Source of the DNA: Actinocrinis sp046724665
GTDB taxonomy: Bacteria > Actinomycetota > Actinomycetes > Streptomycetales > Catenulisporaceae
Assembly: GCA_046724665.1 (NCBI GenBank)
Contig: JBKOWZ010000117.1
Coordinates: 1 to 9,648 of the forward strand
DNA: 9,648 bases
Reading direction: 5' to 3'
How positions within the stretch are numbered: position 1 is the stretch's first letter; the number at the start of each line of letters is the position of its first letter. The notes under the pieces are model-generated. The model was not told the DNA's origin. It saw only the letters and a list, made by a program, of their open reading frames with translations, and did no database searches. Made by a program: the position numbers and the translations under genes. Shown here one piece after another: positions 1-6,068 of this stretch.

Positions 1-2
1 CC

Positions 3-521
3 CCGCCCCCGCCCCCCGCGAAGCCCGCACCGCCCCCCGCGCCGGCCCCCCCGCCCAAGCCGGCGAACCCGTACGCGGGGGTCACCATCGCGCAGCTCGA
101 GCCGTCCGGCGTCTACGGCCGCCAGGACCACTTCGCGGCGAGCCCCGAGCAGTGGCAGAACGCGGAGACGATCGTCAAGGTCGTCCAGAAGCGCGGCATG
201 TCGCCGTACACCGCGGTCATCGCCGTCGCGACCGCGCTTCAGGAGTCCACGCTGCGCAACCTGACCGTCGCCGTGGACGCCGACTCGCTCGGCCTGTTCC
301 AGCAGCGTCCGTCGATGGGCTGGGGCAGCCCGAGGCAGCTGACCGACCCGGAGTACGCCACCGACGCCTTCCTCAACGCGCTGGAGCGGTCCGCGCCGCA
401 CTACGGCTCGATGCCGCTGTGGAAGGCCGCGCAGAAGACCCAGCGTTCCGCGTTCCCGACCGCGTACGCGCGCTGGCAGGACCAGGCGGCGCACATGGTG
501 CAGGACATCGCCTCCCGCTGA
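3..521 (+). CDS. Secreted/cell-wall transglycosylase-like protein, 3' end only
   Basis: The reading frame is open from the left edge and ends at TGA 519-521, giving 172 visible residues; the start lies outside the window. The first 20 or so residues are almost only Pro, Ala and Lys, a typical extracellular linker. After it comes a compact domain of about 140 residues with the segments ALQESTLRN and DSLGLFQQRPSMGWG, then a conserved DPEYATDAFLNAL helix. This pattern occurs in many actinobacterial exported proteins related to lysozyme-like transglycosylases. The Glu of QES is the likely catalytic acid by analogy, which is inference. Homologues are sometimes labelled 'heavy metal transporter' in databases, which the sequence does not support. 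A signal peptide or membrane anchor would be upstream and cannot be seen. Nothing links it to the biosynthetic genes on the other strand, so it probably belongs to the cluster's flank. Confidence 0.75.
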   Translation, partial: PPPPPAKPAPPPAPAPPPKPANPYAGVTIAQLEPSGVYGRQDHFAASPEQWQNAETIVKVVQKRGMSPYTAVIAVATALQESTLRNLTVAVDADSLGLFQQRPSMGWGSPRQLTDPEYATDAFLNALERSAPHYGSMPLWKAAQKTQRSAFPTAYARWQDQAAHMVQDIASR

Positions 522-567
522 GGCCGCCCGCGGATTGTCGCAGTTCCGTGCGATTGCGAGGACTGAT

Positions 568-609
568 ATGGCGGTAATGGATGAACAGGTGACGATGAAG
601 ACGCCCTAG
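568..609 (+). CDS. Possible 13-residue peptide ORF
   Basis: ATG 568 opens a 13-codon frame (MAVMDEQVTMKTP) ending at TAG 607-609. A GAGGA Shine-Dalgarno-like sequence at 558-562 lies 5 nt before the ATG, and local base composition is less GC-rich than in the flanking genes. It lies in the gap between the transglycosylase-like gene and the hydrolase gene, 60 nt before the latter's preferred start. It could be a translated leader peptide, a tiny functional peptide, or chance. No Cys and only two Thr are present, and I recognise no family. Such a short frame can arise by accident, so confidence is low. Confidence 0.22.
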   Translation: MAVMDEQVTMKTP

Positions 610-653
610 TGCCCCGGCGGCGGCCGGCGGCCGGTCCGGGCGCGTCTTGGAGT

Positions 654-659
654 GAAGGA
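654..659 (+). promoter_or_regulatory. Ribosome binding site deciding the hydrolase start
   Basis: GAAGGA at 654-659 lies 10 nt before ATG 670. The earlier GTG at 652 would place this site inside the gene and has only a GGAG overlapping its own start codon. The ATG at 670 is therefore preferred. Confidence 0.5.
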
Positions 660-669
660 CGAGCACCGG

Positions 670-1605
670 ATGAAACGTCCGTTCGCGCGCCCGAGCCTGT
701 CCGTCTACGACGCGTACCGGCAGCCGGCCGCGCCGCCGCGGCCCGCAGCGCCGCGGGTGACCTGGCTCGGCGTGTCCACGCTGCTGATCGACGACGGTGC
801 CACGGCACTGATGATCGACGGCTTCTTCACCAGGCCCGGCCTGCTGCGCGTGATCGCCTCGAGGATCGCGCCGCGGCCGCGGACCGTGGAGCAGTGCCTG
901 CGGCGGGCCGGGGTGACCCGGCTCGCCGCCGTCATCTGCGCGCACTCCCACTACGATCACGCGCTCGACGCGCCGGTGGTGTGCGCGCGGACCGGGGCGG
1001 TGCTGGTCGGGTCCGAGTCCACGGCGAACATCGGCCGCGGACAGGGGCTGGCCGAAGACCGCATACTCGTGCCGGACGTGGACGTACCGCTCGCCTTCGG
1101 CGCGTTCACCGTGACCCTGATCGAGTCCGTACACAGTCCGGGCGACCGCTTTCCGGGGACGGTGGACGCGCCGCTGGCCCCGCCGGCGCGGGTGGACGCC
1201 TGGACCACCGGCGCCTGCTACTCGATCCTGGTCCGGCACGGCGCGTCCGGCACCGGCGATCGCAGCCTCCTGATCCAGGCGAGCGCGAACTACGTGCCCG
1301 GCGCGCTGCGCGGTCGCCGGGCCGCGGCGGTCTACCTCGGCGTCGGCGAACTCGGGAAGGCCGCGCGGGACTTCCGCGAGGCCTACTGGGACGAGGTCGT
1401 CCTCGCGACCGGCGCGCGGCGCGTCGTGCCCGTGCACTGGGACGACATCTTCCGTCCGCTCGACAAGCCGGTGCGGCCGATGAGCTACCTGGTCGATGAC
1501 CTGGACGTCACCATGGGCTTCCTGCTGGAGCGCGCGGCCGCGGACGGCGTGCAGGTCGCGATCCCGGTGCCCTGGCGGCCGGCCGACCCCTTCGCAGGAC
1601 TTTGA
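670..1605 (+). CDS. Metallo-beta-lactamase-fold hydrolase
   Basis: A 311-residue protein from ATG 670; an alternative GTG at 652 would add six residues. It has the metal-binding HSHYDH motif (HxHxDH, residues 92-97), preceded by the strand-rich entry VTWLGVSTLLIDDG (30-43) common to this fold. Candidate further ligands are His155 (ESVHS) and His256 (VPVHWDD). Family knowledge says this motif binds one or two Zn or Fe ions and usually hydrolyses esters, lactones, thioesters or phosphoesters; the substrate cannot be read from sequence. The overall look is of the broad UlaG/lactonase-like group. No signal peptide is evident, so it is likely cytoplasmic. It is convergent to the Hpg fusion gene, with only 35 nt between the stops. 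It may be a flank gene or a cluster hydrolase; opposite orientation makes the former slightly more likely. Confidence 0.85.
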   Translation: MKRPFARPSLSVYDAYRQPAAPPRPAAPRVTWLGVSTLLIDDGATALMIDGFFTRPGLLRVIASRIAPRPRTVEQCLRRAGVTRLAAVICAHSHYDHALDAPVVCARTGAVLVGSESTANIGRGQGLAEDRILVPDVDVPLAFGAFTVTLIESVHSPGDRFPGTVDAPLAPPARVDAWTTGACYSILVRHGASGTGDRSLLIQASANYVPGALRGRRAAAVYLGVGELGKAARDFREAYWDEVVLATGARRVVPVHWDDIFRPLDKPVRPMSYLVDDLDVTMGFLLERAAADGVQVAIPVPWRPADPFAGL

Positions 1606-1612
1606 CGAAACA

Positions 1613-1639
1613 CGGCGAGCCGGCCGGGCCGGCCTGCCG
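1613..1639. terminator. GC-rich hairpin between convergent genes
   Basis: An inverted repeat with 13-nt arms (1613-1625 and 1627-1639) and two internal mismatches is centred on 1626. The inner part GCCGGCC/GGCCGGC is perfect. It fills the 35-nt gap between two convergent stop codons, so it could act as a terminator for both strands. It has no T-tract, which is common for actinomycete terminators. Function is inferred from position and symmetry only. Confidence 0.5.
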
Positions 1640-1640
1640 G

Positions 1641-4115
1641 TCAGGGGCGCCGCCGGGACTCGGCCTCGACGAACCTGGCCAGCCGGGCGACGCCCTCGCG
1701 GATCAGGTCCGGTGTCAGGGAGCTGAAGGAGAGGCGCAGCGTGTACCGGCCGCCGTCGCCGTCCGGATAGAAGTACGCCATCGGCGTCCACAGCACGCCG
1801 AACTCGCGCGCCGAGCGGATCAGCGCCTCGTTGTCCGCGCGGAACGGCACGTGCACGGCCAGGAAGAAGCCGCCGGACGGCCGGTTCCAGCGCACGCCGA
1901 GCGTCTCGCGCGTCTCGGCGGGGAAGTGTGCGTCCAGCTCGCTCAGCAGAGCATTGAGATTGTCGCGGTAGTACGCCGCGGGACGCGCGTTGAGCTCGGA
2001 GAGCCGGCCGTCGGCCGCCAGCAGCAGGCCCGCGACGGCGGCCTGGCTCAGCGGCGAGGTGTTGACCGTGATCATGCTCTTGATCTTCGAGAGCTCATCC
2101 GCGAGCAGGCCGACGGCCTGCGCCCCGGCCCCGGCGCGGTCCACGATCTCCTGGTCCGCGACGACATACCCCACGCGCGCGCCGGGGAACGCCGACTTCG
2201 CGAACGAGCCGATGTGCACCACGCGCCGCTCGCGGTCCAGGGCCTTGAGGGGCGGTACCCGCTCGCCATAGCTGACCAGGCGGTACGGGCTGTCCTCAAG
2301 CAGCAGCAGGTCGTACCGGGCGGCGAGGTCGAGCAGTTCCCGGCGCGTCTCCAGCCCGACCGTGTTGCCTGACGGGTTCGAATGGTCGGGGACGAGGTAC
2401 AGCGCCCGCGGCCGGCGCCCGGCGGTCCGCTCGGCGGTGATCGCCTCTTCAAGGTCGGCGCAGCTGAGCCCGTCCTCGCGTTCGGGCACCGCGACCGTGC
2501 GGATGTCGAGCAGCTTCGCCGCGCCGGTGATGCCGACGTAGCACGGCGTCGAGACCAGCAGCACGTCGTCGCGGTCGGCGAACAGCGCCCGCAGCGTCAG
2601 GAACATGGCCTCCTGCGCGCCGACGGTCACCACGACCGCCTCGGGGCCGGCGTCGATGCCCTCGTCGTCGCGCAGCGACCTGGCGATCAGGTCTCTGATG
2701 ATCCCGGCGGACGGGCCGTACTGGTAGAGCGCGTTGCGCACCGCCTCGGCGGAGCGGCCGCCCTCGGCCAGGTGGTCGAGGAAGCGGCGCACGGAGCCGA
2801 AGACGGAATCGATCTCGAAGAAGCCGCCGTAGGGGCGGCCGGGGGCGAACGAGACGGCGTCCGGGAAGCGGTCGGCGATCTCGTTGAGGAACCCCATCGT
2901 GTCCATGTCCGGGTCGGACAGGCTGGCGTGCAGCCGCTGCTTCGGGATCGCGGTGCTGCCCGATGTCGCGGCAGACGAGGGTACTGAGGCAGCCGGGGGA
3001 GCGGGCACGGCGAGCGGTGCGCCCGGCCGCCACGGCGAGGTGGCGTTCACGTCCACCAGGTCGCGGCCGACGTCGGCGACGCTGCCCGCTCCGGCCAGCG
3101 TCATCGCGTCGCGCAGCTCGCACCGGAGCATGTCGAGGACCTGATACGCGCCGTCCTGCCCCGCCACGGCCAGGCCGTGCAACACCGGCCGCCCGACCAG
3201 CACCGCGTCGGCGCCGAGGGCGAGCGCGGCCAGCACGTCGCTGCCGCGCCGGATGCCGCCGTCAACCAGTACCGGCATCCGCCCCCGCACCGCGGCGGCG
3301 ACGACCGGCAGCACGTCGGCGGTGGCCGGGGCGTTGTCGAGTTGACGGCCGCCGTGGTTCGAGACGATCACGCCGTCCACCCCGGCCTCCAGCGCGCGCA
3401 GCGCCGCGCCCGGCGTCAGCACGCCCTTCAGCAGCAGCGGCAGGGTGCTGATCGAGCGGAGCCAGTCGATGATCGACCAGTCGAGCGACGGGTCCATCTC
3501 GTCCTCGGCGTGTGCGGCCGGCGACGCGATCCGGGTGTCCGGCAGGTTCGCCGGGCGCACGTCCGGCGGCAGCCGGAATCCGTTGCGCAGATCGCGCCGC
3601 CGGCCGCCGAGCCGTGGCGCGTCCACGGTCAGCACGAGCGCTTCGATCCCTGATTCCTGCGCGCCGGCGACCAGTTCGCGGACCTGGGCCCGGTCGCGCA
3701 GGGCGTAGAGCTGCAACCACAGCGGCGAGGACGCCGCGGGCCGCAGCTCCTTGAAGGCGCGGCCCGCGAACGTGCTCAGTACCACCGGCAAGCCGGCCGA
3801 CCCCGCCGCCTGCACCGTCGCCAGCTCACCCTCGGGGTGCACCAGCGTGTGGAACGCCATCGGCGCGACGCCGATCGGCGCGGCCCAGGTGCGGCCGAAC
3901 AGGGTGGTCTCGGTCCGCGCGACGCCGCCGCCGGTCAGGATGCGTGGAAACAGCCTGATCCGCTCGAACGCCGCCCGGTTGGCCGCGAGCGTGCGTTCGT
4001 CCCCCGCGCCGCCCTCGACGAAGTCCCAGACGTCGCGCGGCATGCTCGCCTGCGCCAGCCGGGCGTAGTCGTCGAGCGTGAGCGGTCGCGGTGGCGCCGT
4101 GCCTGCCGAGTCCAT
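1641..4115 (-). CDS. hmo-hpgT: 4-hydroxymandelate oxidase / 4-hydroxyphenylglycine aminotransferase fusion
   Basis: One uninterrupted 824-residue frame. Residues 1-360 are an FMN-dependent alpha-hydroxyacid oxidase with Tyr137 (LQLYALRD), Arg168 (TVDAPRLGGR), Lys230 (LLKGV), catalytic His254 and Arg257 (SNHGGRQLD) and the FMN phosphate loops DGGIRRGSD and VGRP. This should oxidise 4-hydroxymandelate to 4-hydroxybenzoylformate using O2. A Pro/Ala/Ser linker follows (361-390). Residues 395-824 are a fold-type I PLP aminotransferase with SNPSGN (579-584), Asp608 and Tyr611 (EDSPY), PLP-binding Lys640 (SFAKSAFPGARVGY) and substrate Arg794 (LRLSFSS). This converts the keto acid to Hpg, with tyrosine the usual donor, regenerating 4-hydroxyphenylpyruvate. 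HmO and HpgT are normally separate proteins of about 360 and 430 residues, so both halves are full length. Start ATG 4115 matches the family N-terminus, though its Shine-Dalgarno is weak. It is the last cluster gene before the convergent flank. Confidence 0.93.
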   Translation of the reverse strand: MDSAGTAPPRPLTLDDYARLAQASMPRDVWDFVEGGAGDERTLAANRAAFERIRLFPRILTGGGVARTETTLFGRTWAAPIGVAPMAFHTLVHPEGELATVQAAGSAGLPVVLSTFAGRAFKELRPAASSPLWLQLYALRDRAQVRELVAGAQESGIEALVLTVDAPRLGGRRRDLRNGFRLPPDVRPANLPDTRIASPAAHAEDEMDPSLDWSIIDWLRSISTLPLLLKGVLTPGAALRALEAGVDGVIVSNHGGRQLDNAPATADVLPVVAAAVRGRMPVLVDGGIRRGSDVLAALALGADAVLVGRPVLHGLAVAGQDGAYQVLDMLRCELRDAMTLAGAGSVADVGRDLVDVNATSPWRPGAPLAVPAPPAASVPSSAATSGSTAIPKQRLHASLSDPDMDTMGFLNEIADRFPDAVSFAPGRPYGGFFEIDSVFGSVRRFLDHLAEGGRSAEAVRNALYQYGPSAGIIRDLIARSLRDDEGIDAGPEAVVVTVGAQEAMFLTLRALFADRDDVLLVSTPCYVGITGAAKLLDIRTVAVPEREDGLSCADLEEAITAERTAGRRPRALYLVPDHSNPSGNTVGLETRRELLDLAARYDLLLLEDSPYRLVSYGERVPPLKALDRERRVVHIGSFAKSAFPGARVGYVVADQEIVDRAGAGAQAVGLLADELSKIKSMITVNTSPLSQAAVAGLLLAADGRLSELNARPAAYYRDNLNALLSELDAHFPAETRETLGVRWNRPSGGFFLAVHVPFRADNEALIRSAREFGVLWTPMAYFYPDGDGGRYTLRLSFSSLTPDLIREGVARLARFVEAESRRRP

Positions 4116-4116
4116 G

Positions 4117-4150
4117 CGGCTTGCTCTGCTCTCTGCTCTGTTTTTTTCTC
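4117..4150 (-). other. Purine-rich tract before the fusion gene
   Basis: In the 42-nt gap upstream of the fusion gene, the transcribed-strand equivalent reads GAG, seven A in a row, then two AGAGCAG units and a partial third. This is strikingly purine-rich for such a GC-rich region, and no clear Shine-Dalgarno is seen at normal spacing from ATG 4115. It may assist ribosome loading or be a remnant of slippage. I cannot assign a function. Confidence 0.4.
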
Positions 4151-4157
4151 AGCTGCC

Positions 4158-4946
4158 TTACTCGAAGCTGGCGTGCAGGTTGTCCCAGAGGGTGGCGCGC
4201 GCCTGGAGCGCGGTGCGCACGACGGCGGCGCACTCGTCCCAGGCCTCCTGGTCGTCGGCGCACAGGTCGATGAGCATCTGCATGGCCATCGGGGTGTGCT
4301 GCTCGCCGTCCACCTCGATGTGCCTGGCCAGGTAGTCCTTGAAGGTCTCCAGCCGGCCGTCGGCGTCCGGGATGGTGATGACCTGCTGGAACATCTCCGG
4401 GATCAGGTCCTCGCGGCCGAAGGCGAAGGCGGCGGCCTGGCAGTGCACCGGCGCGGTCTCCAGGATGTCCCAGGTGGTGGTGATGAACTCGGCCGCCGCC
4501 GCGGGGATCTCGGCGATCTTCGCGGCCTCGCGCACCGCTACGCCCGCGGACAGCTGGCCGAGGAACGCCTCGATCGGGCCGGTGTCGGCGCCCGCGGAGC
4601 GCATGCCGCCGAGGTAGAGCTCGAAGTGGCTGATGTACCCCTCGCCGAGTTCGTCGCTCTCCTCGACCAGCACGATCTCGTTGATCAGCCGGCGGCTCGC
4701 GGTCGGCCCCTGTGGGACCCAGGGCACTTCGACGCAGGTCAGCTCGCGTTGAAGGGTCTTGAGCAGGGACATGAAGTCCCAGACCGCGAAGACGTGGCTC
4801 TGCTGGAAGATCTGAACCCTCGGCAGGGTATTGATCGCCTGGTAGATCGGGTGCTCGACGACTCGGCGTCGGGCCGGCTCGATCGCCTGCTGGAGGCTGA
4901 CCAGTCCGGAGTGCGTACGGTCCCACTGGTAACGGCTGTTGGCCAT
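4158..4946 (-). CDS. DUF3050 protein, heme-oxygenase-like fold
   Basis: A 262-residue protein from ATG 4946, ending at TAA 4160-4158. The frame is open further upstream, with alternative GTG starts at 4961 and 5042. The ATG is chosen because YQWDRTHSGL matches the usual family N-terminus, but its ribosome site is weak. Hallmarks are SHVFAVWDFMSLLKTLQREL (50-69), then VPWVP (74-78), a helix with Glu and His (ESDELGEGYISHFELY, 96-111) and RHIEVDGEQH (208-217). The sequence looks all-helical, as in the heme-oxygenase-like superfamily. His51, Glu96, His107, His209, Asp213 and His217 are candidate metal ligands, in the spirit of heme-oxygenase-like diiron oxidases and oxygenases; this is inference. 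Members of DUF3050 are mostly uncharacterised. It sits 42 nt upstream of the Hpg fusion gene on the same strand and is probably co-transcribed with it. The substrate is unknown. Confidence 0.82.
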   Translation of the reverse strand: MANSRYQWDRTHSGLVSLQQAIEPARRRVVEHPIYQAINTLPRVQIFQQSHVFAVWDFMSLLKTLQRELTCVEVPWVPQGPTASRRLINEIVLVEESDELGEGYISHFELYLGGMRSAGADTGPIEAFLGQLSAGVAVREAAKIAEIPAAAAEFITTTWDILETAPVHCQAAAFAFGREDLIPEMFQQVITIPDADGRLETFKDYLARHIEVDGEQHTPMAMQMLIDLCADDQEAWDECAAVVRTALQARATLWDNLHASFE

Positions 4947-5010
4947 CGCGGCGGTGCTCACTCTCTGCGTCGAGGGAAAACACGGGGCTGTGGTGGAACG
5001 AGTGCCGGGT

Positions 5011-5090
5011 CCGATTATTTCAGCACTCTGTGATTTCGGCACCGTGACATTTCGGCCTGATTTCGTTTCCGCACGGTGTCACTTCAGCAC
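5011..5090 (-). repeat. Five 16-bp tandem repeats upstream of the DUF3050 gene
   Basis: Read on the minus strand, units begin at 5090, 5074, 5058, 5042 and 5026, a strict 16-nt period. The consensus of the first ten positions is GTGCYGAAAT; positions 3, 4 and 6-8 (GC.GAA) are the same in all five units, and the last six positions drift. Flanking 16-mers (5106-5091 and 5010-4995) do not match. The array starts in the last codons of the E1-beta gene and fills the first half of the spacer before the DUF3050 gene. A 7-bp inverted repeat (CACCGTG 5040-5046, CACGGTG 5072-5078) also falls within it. An operator or regulator-binding array is one possibility; a terminator or a remnant of slippage duplication are others. 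Confidence 0.65.
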
Positions 5091-6044
5091 TGTGCGCAAA
5101 ACTTGACGCAGTCGGTCGGCGTCGGGCTGCAAGGCGTGGTCCAGGCCGAGGGCGAACGGCAGCACCGCGCCGTCCGGGCGGGTGACCCGCGCCGGCGCCG
5201 CGGTCAGCAGCCCGCTCTCGGCGGCGACCGCCAGCACCTCGGCGGCCAGCCCGCCGTACCGGTTGGCGTCATCGACCACCACCAGCCGGCCGGTCTTCGC
5301 CAGCGAGCGGTTCAGCGCCGACCAGTCGAACGGGTACACGCAGCGCGGGTCGAAGACCTCGATCTGCACGCCCTGCTCGGCGAACTCCTCGGCCACGGCC
5401 AGCGCGGTGTGCACCAGGTGCCCGACCGCGACGACGGTGACGTCCGAGCCCTCGCGGTGGACGCGCGCGGAGCCGAGCGGCACCGGTTCGAGCGGCGCGG
5501 TGACGTCCTCGCGCACGCCGAGCGCGGCGGCGGGAGCGAACAGGACTACCGGGTCCGGATCGAAGATCGCGCTGGTCAGCAGGCCGTACGCGTCGGTCGG
5601 GGTGGCCGGGACCACGGTCTTGACCCCGACGTGCGCCAGCAGGCCGTGCGGATGGTCCGAGTGCTGCCCGGCCCAGCCGGCGCGCGAGCCGGAACCGGGC
5701 ACCAGATAGGTGACCGGCACGCTCGCCTGCCCGCCGGTCATCAGATGCAGCTTGTGCGCCTGGTTGGCGATCTGCTCGAAGGTCAGGAACAGCAGCGAGG
5801 GGATCTGGAACTCGATCACCGGACGCATCCCGGCGAGCGCCGCGCCCACCGCCAACGAGGTGAACGCCTGCTCGGACAGCGGCGTATCGACCACCCGGTC
5901 GGCGCCGAACCGGGCCTGCAAGCCGAGGGTCACCCCGGACATGCCGGCGCCGACGTCCTCGCCGAGCACCACCACGCTCTCGTCGGCGGACAGCGCGTTG
6001 TCCAACGCCTTGTTCAGCGCCTTCAGATACGACAGCCTGCTCAT
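5079..6044 (-). CDS. 2-oxoacid dehydrogenase E1 component, beta subunit
   Basis: A 321-residue protein, the usual length for E1 beta. It shows VVLGEDVG (Glu29) and DTPLSEQAF (Glu58, expected to assist thiamine diphosphate activation), then EFQIPSLLFLTFEQIANQAHK (79-99), the GQHSDHPHG active-site loop (127-134; His128) and the C-terminal half beginning near FDPRCVYPFDW. With the alpha subunit it should form an alpha2beta2 tetramer that decarboxylates a 2-oxoacid and passes the acyl group on. A GAGGG ribosome site at 6056-6052 lies 7 nt before ATG 6044; 24 nt separate it from the alpha gene. No E2 or E3 gene is seen. Within Hpg context it recalls PglB/PglC of the pristinamycin phenylglycine route, although a branched-chain or pyruvate-type substrate cannot be excluded. 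Its last codons lie inside the first unit of the 16-bp repeat array. Confidence 0.9.
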   Translation of the reverse strand: MSRLSYLKALNKALDNALSADESVVVLGEDVGAGMSGVTLGLQARFGADRVVDTPLSEQAFTSLAVGAALAGMRPVIEFQIPSLLFLTFEQIANQAHKLHLMTGGQASVPVTYLVPGSGSRAGWAGQHSDHPHGLLAHVGVKTVVPATPTDAYGLLTSAIFDPDPVVLFAPAAALGVREDVTAPLEPVPLGSARVHREGSDVTVVAVGHLVHTALAVAEEFAEQGVQIEVFDPRCVYPFDWSALNRSLAKTGRLVVVDDANRYGGLAAEVLAVAAESGLLTAAPARVTRPDGAVLPFALGLDHALQPDADRLRQVLRTVLK

Positions 6045-6051
6045 GCGACAA

Positions 6052-6056
6052 CCCTC
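6052..6056 (-). promoter_or_regulatory. Ribosome binding site of the E1 beta gene
   Basis: GAGGG on the minus strand, 7 nt before ATG 6044. It sits in the 24-nt gap after the alpha-subunit stop and fixes the beta start. Confidence 0.5.
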
Positions 6057-6068
6057 ATGCCGTGACTC

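Noticed and set aside
373..1791. Long minus-strand ORF (472 codons) opposite the hydrolase gene
   Set aside because: Arg/Pro/Gly-rich low-information protein with no motif, antisense to a gene with a clear HxHxDH site; typical high-GC shadow.
3837..5033. Plus-strand ORF of 398 codons across the fusion and DUF3050 genes
   Set aside because: Antisense to two well-supported genes, no recognisable domain and biased composition.
4947..5042. Extended N-terminus of the DUF3050 protein from GTG 5042
   Set aside because: The extra 32 residues resemble nothing in the family and would be encoded by the repeat array and spacer; ATG 4946 fits family length.
5011..5090. CRISPR array
   Set aside because: Units are 16 nt, directly adjacent and degenerate, with no unique spacers and no cas genes.
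5076..6065. Plus-strand ORF of 329 codons opposite E1 beta
   Set aside because: Mirror of the E1 beta frame, His/Gln/Arg-rich and without motifs.
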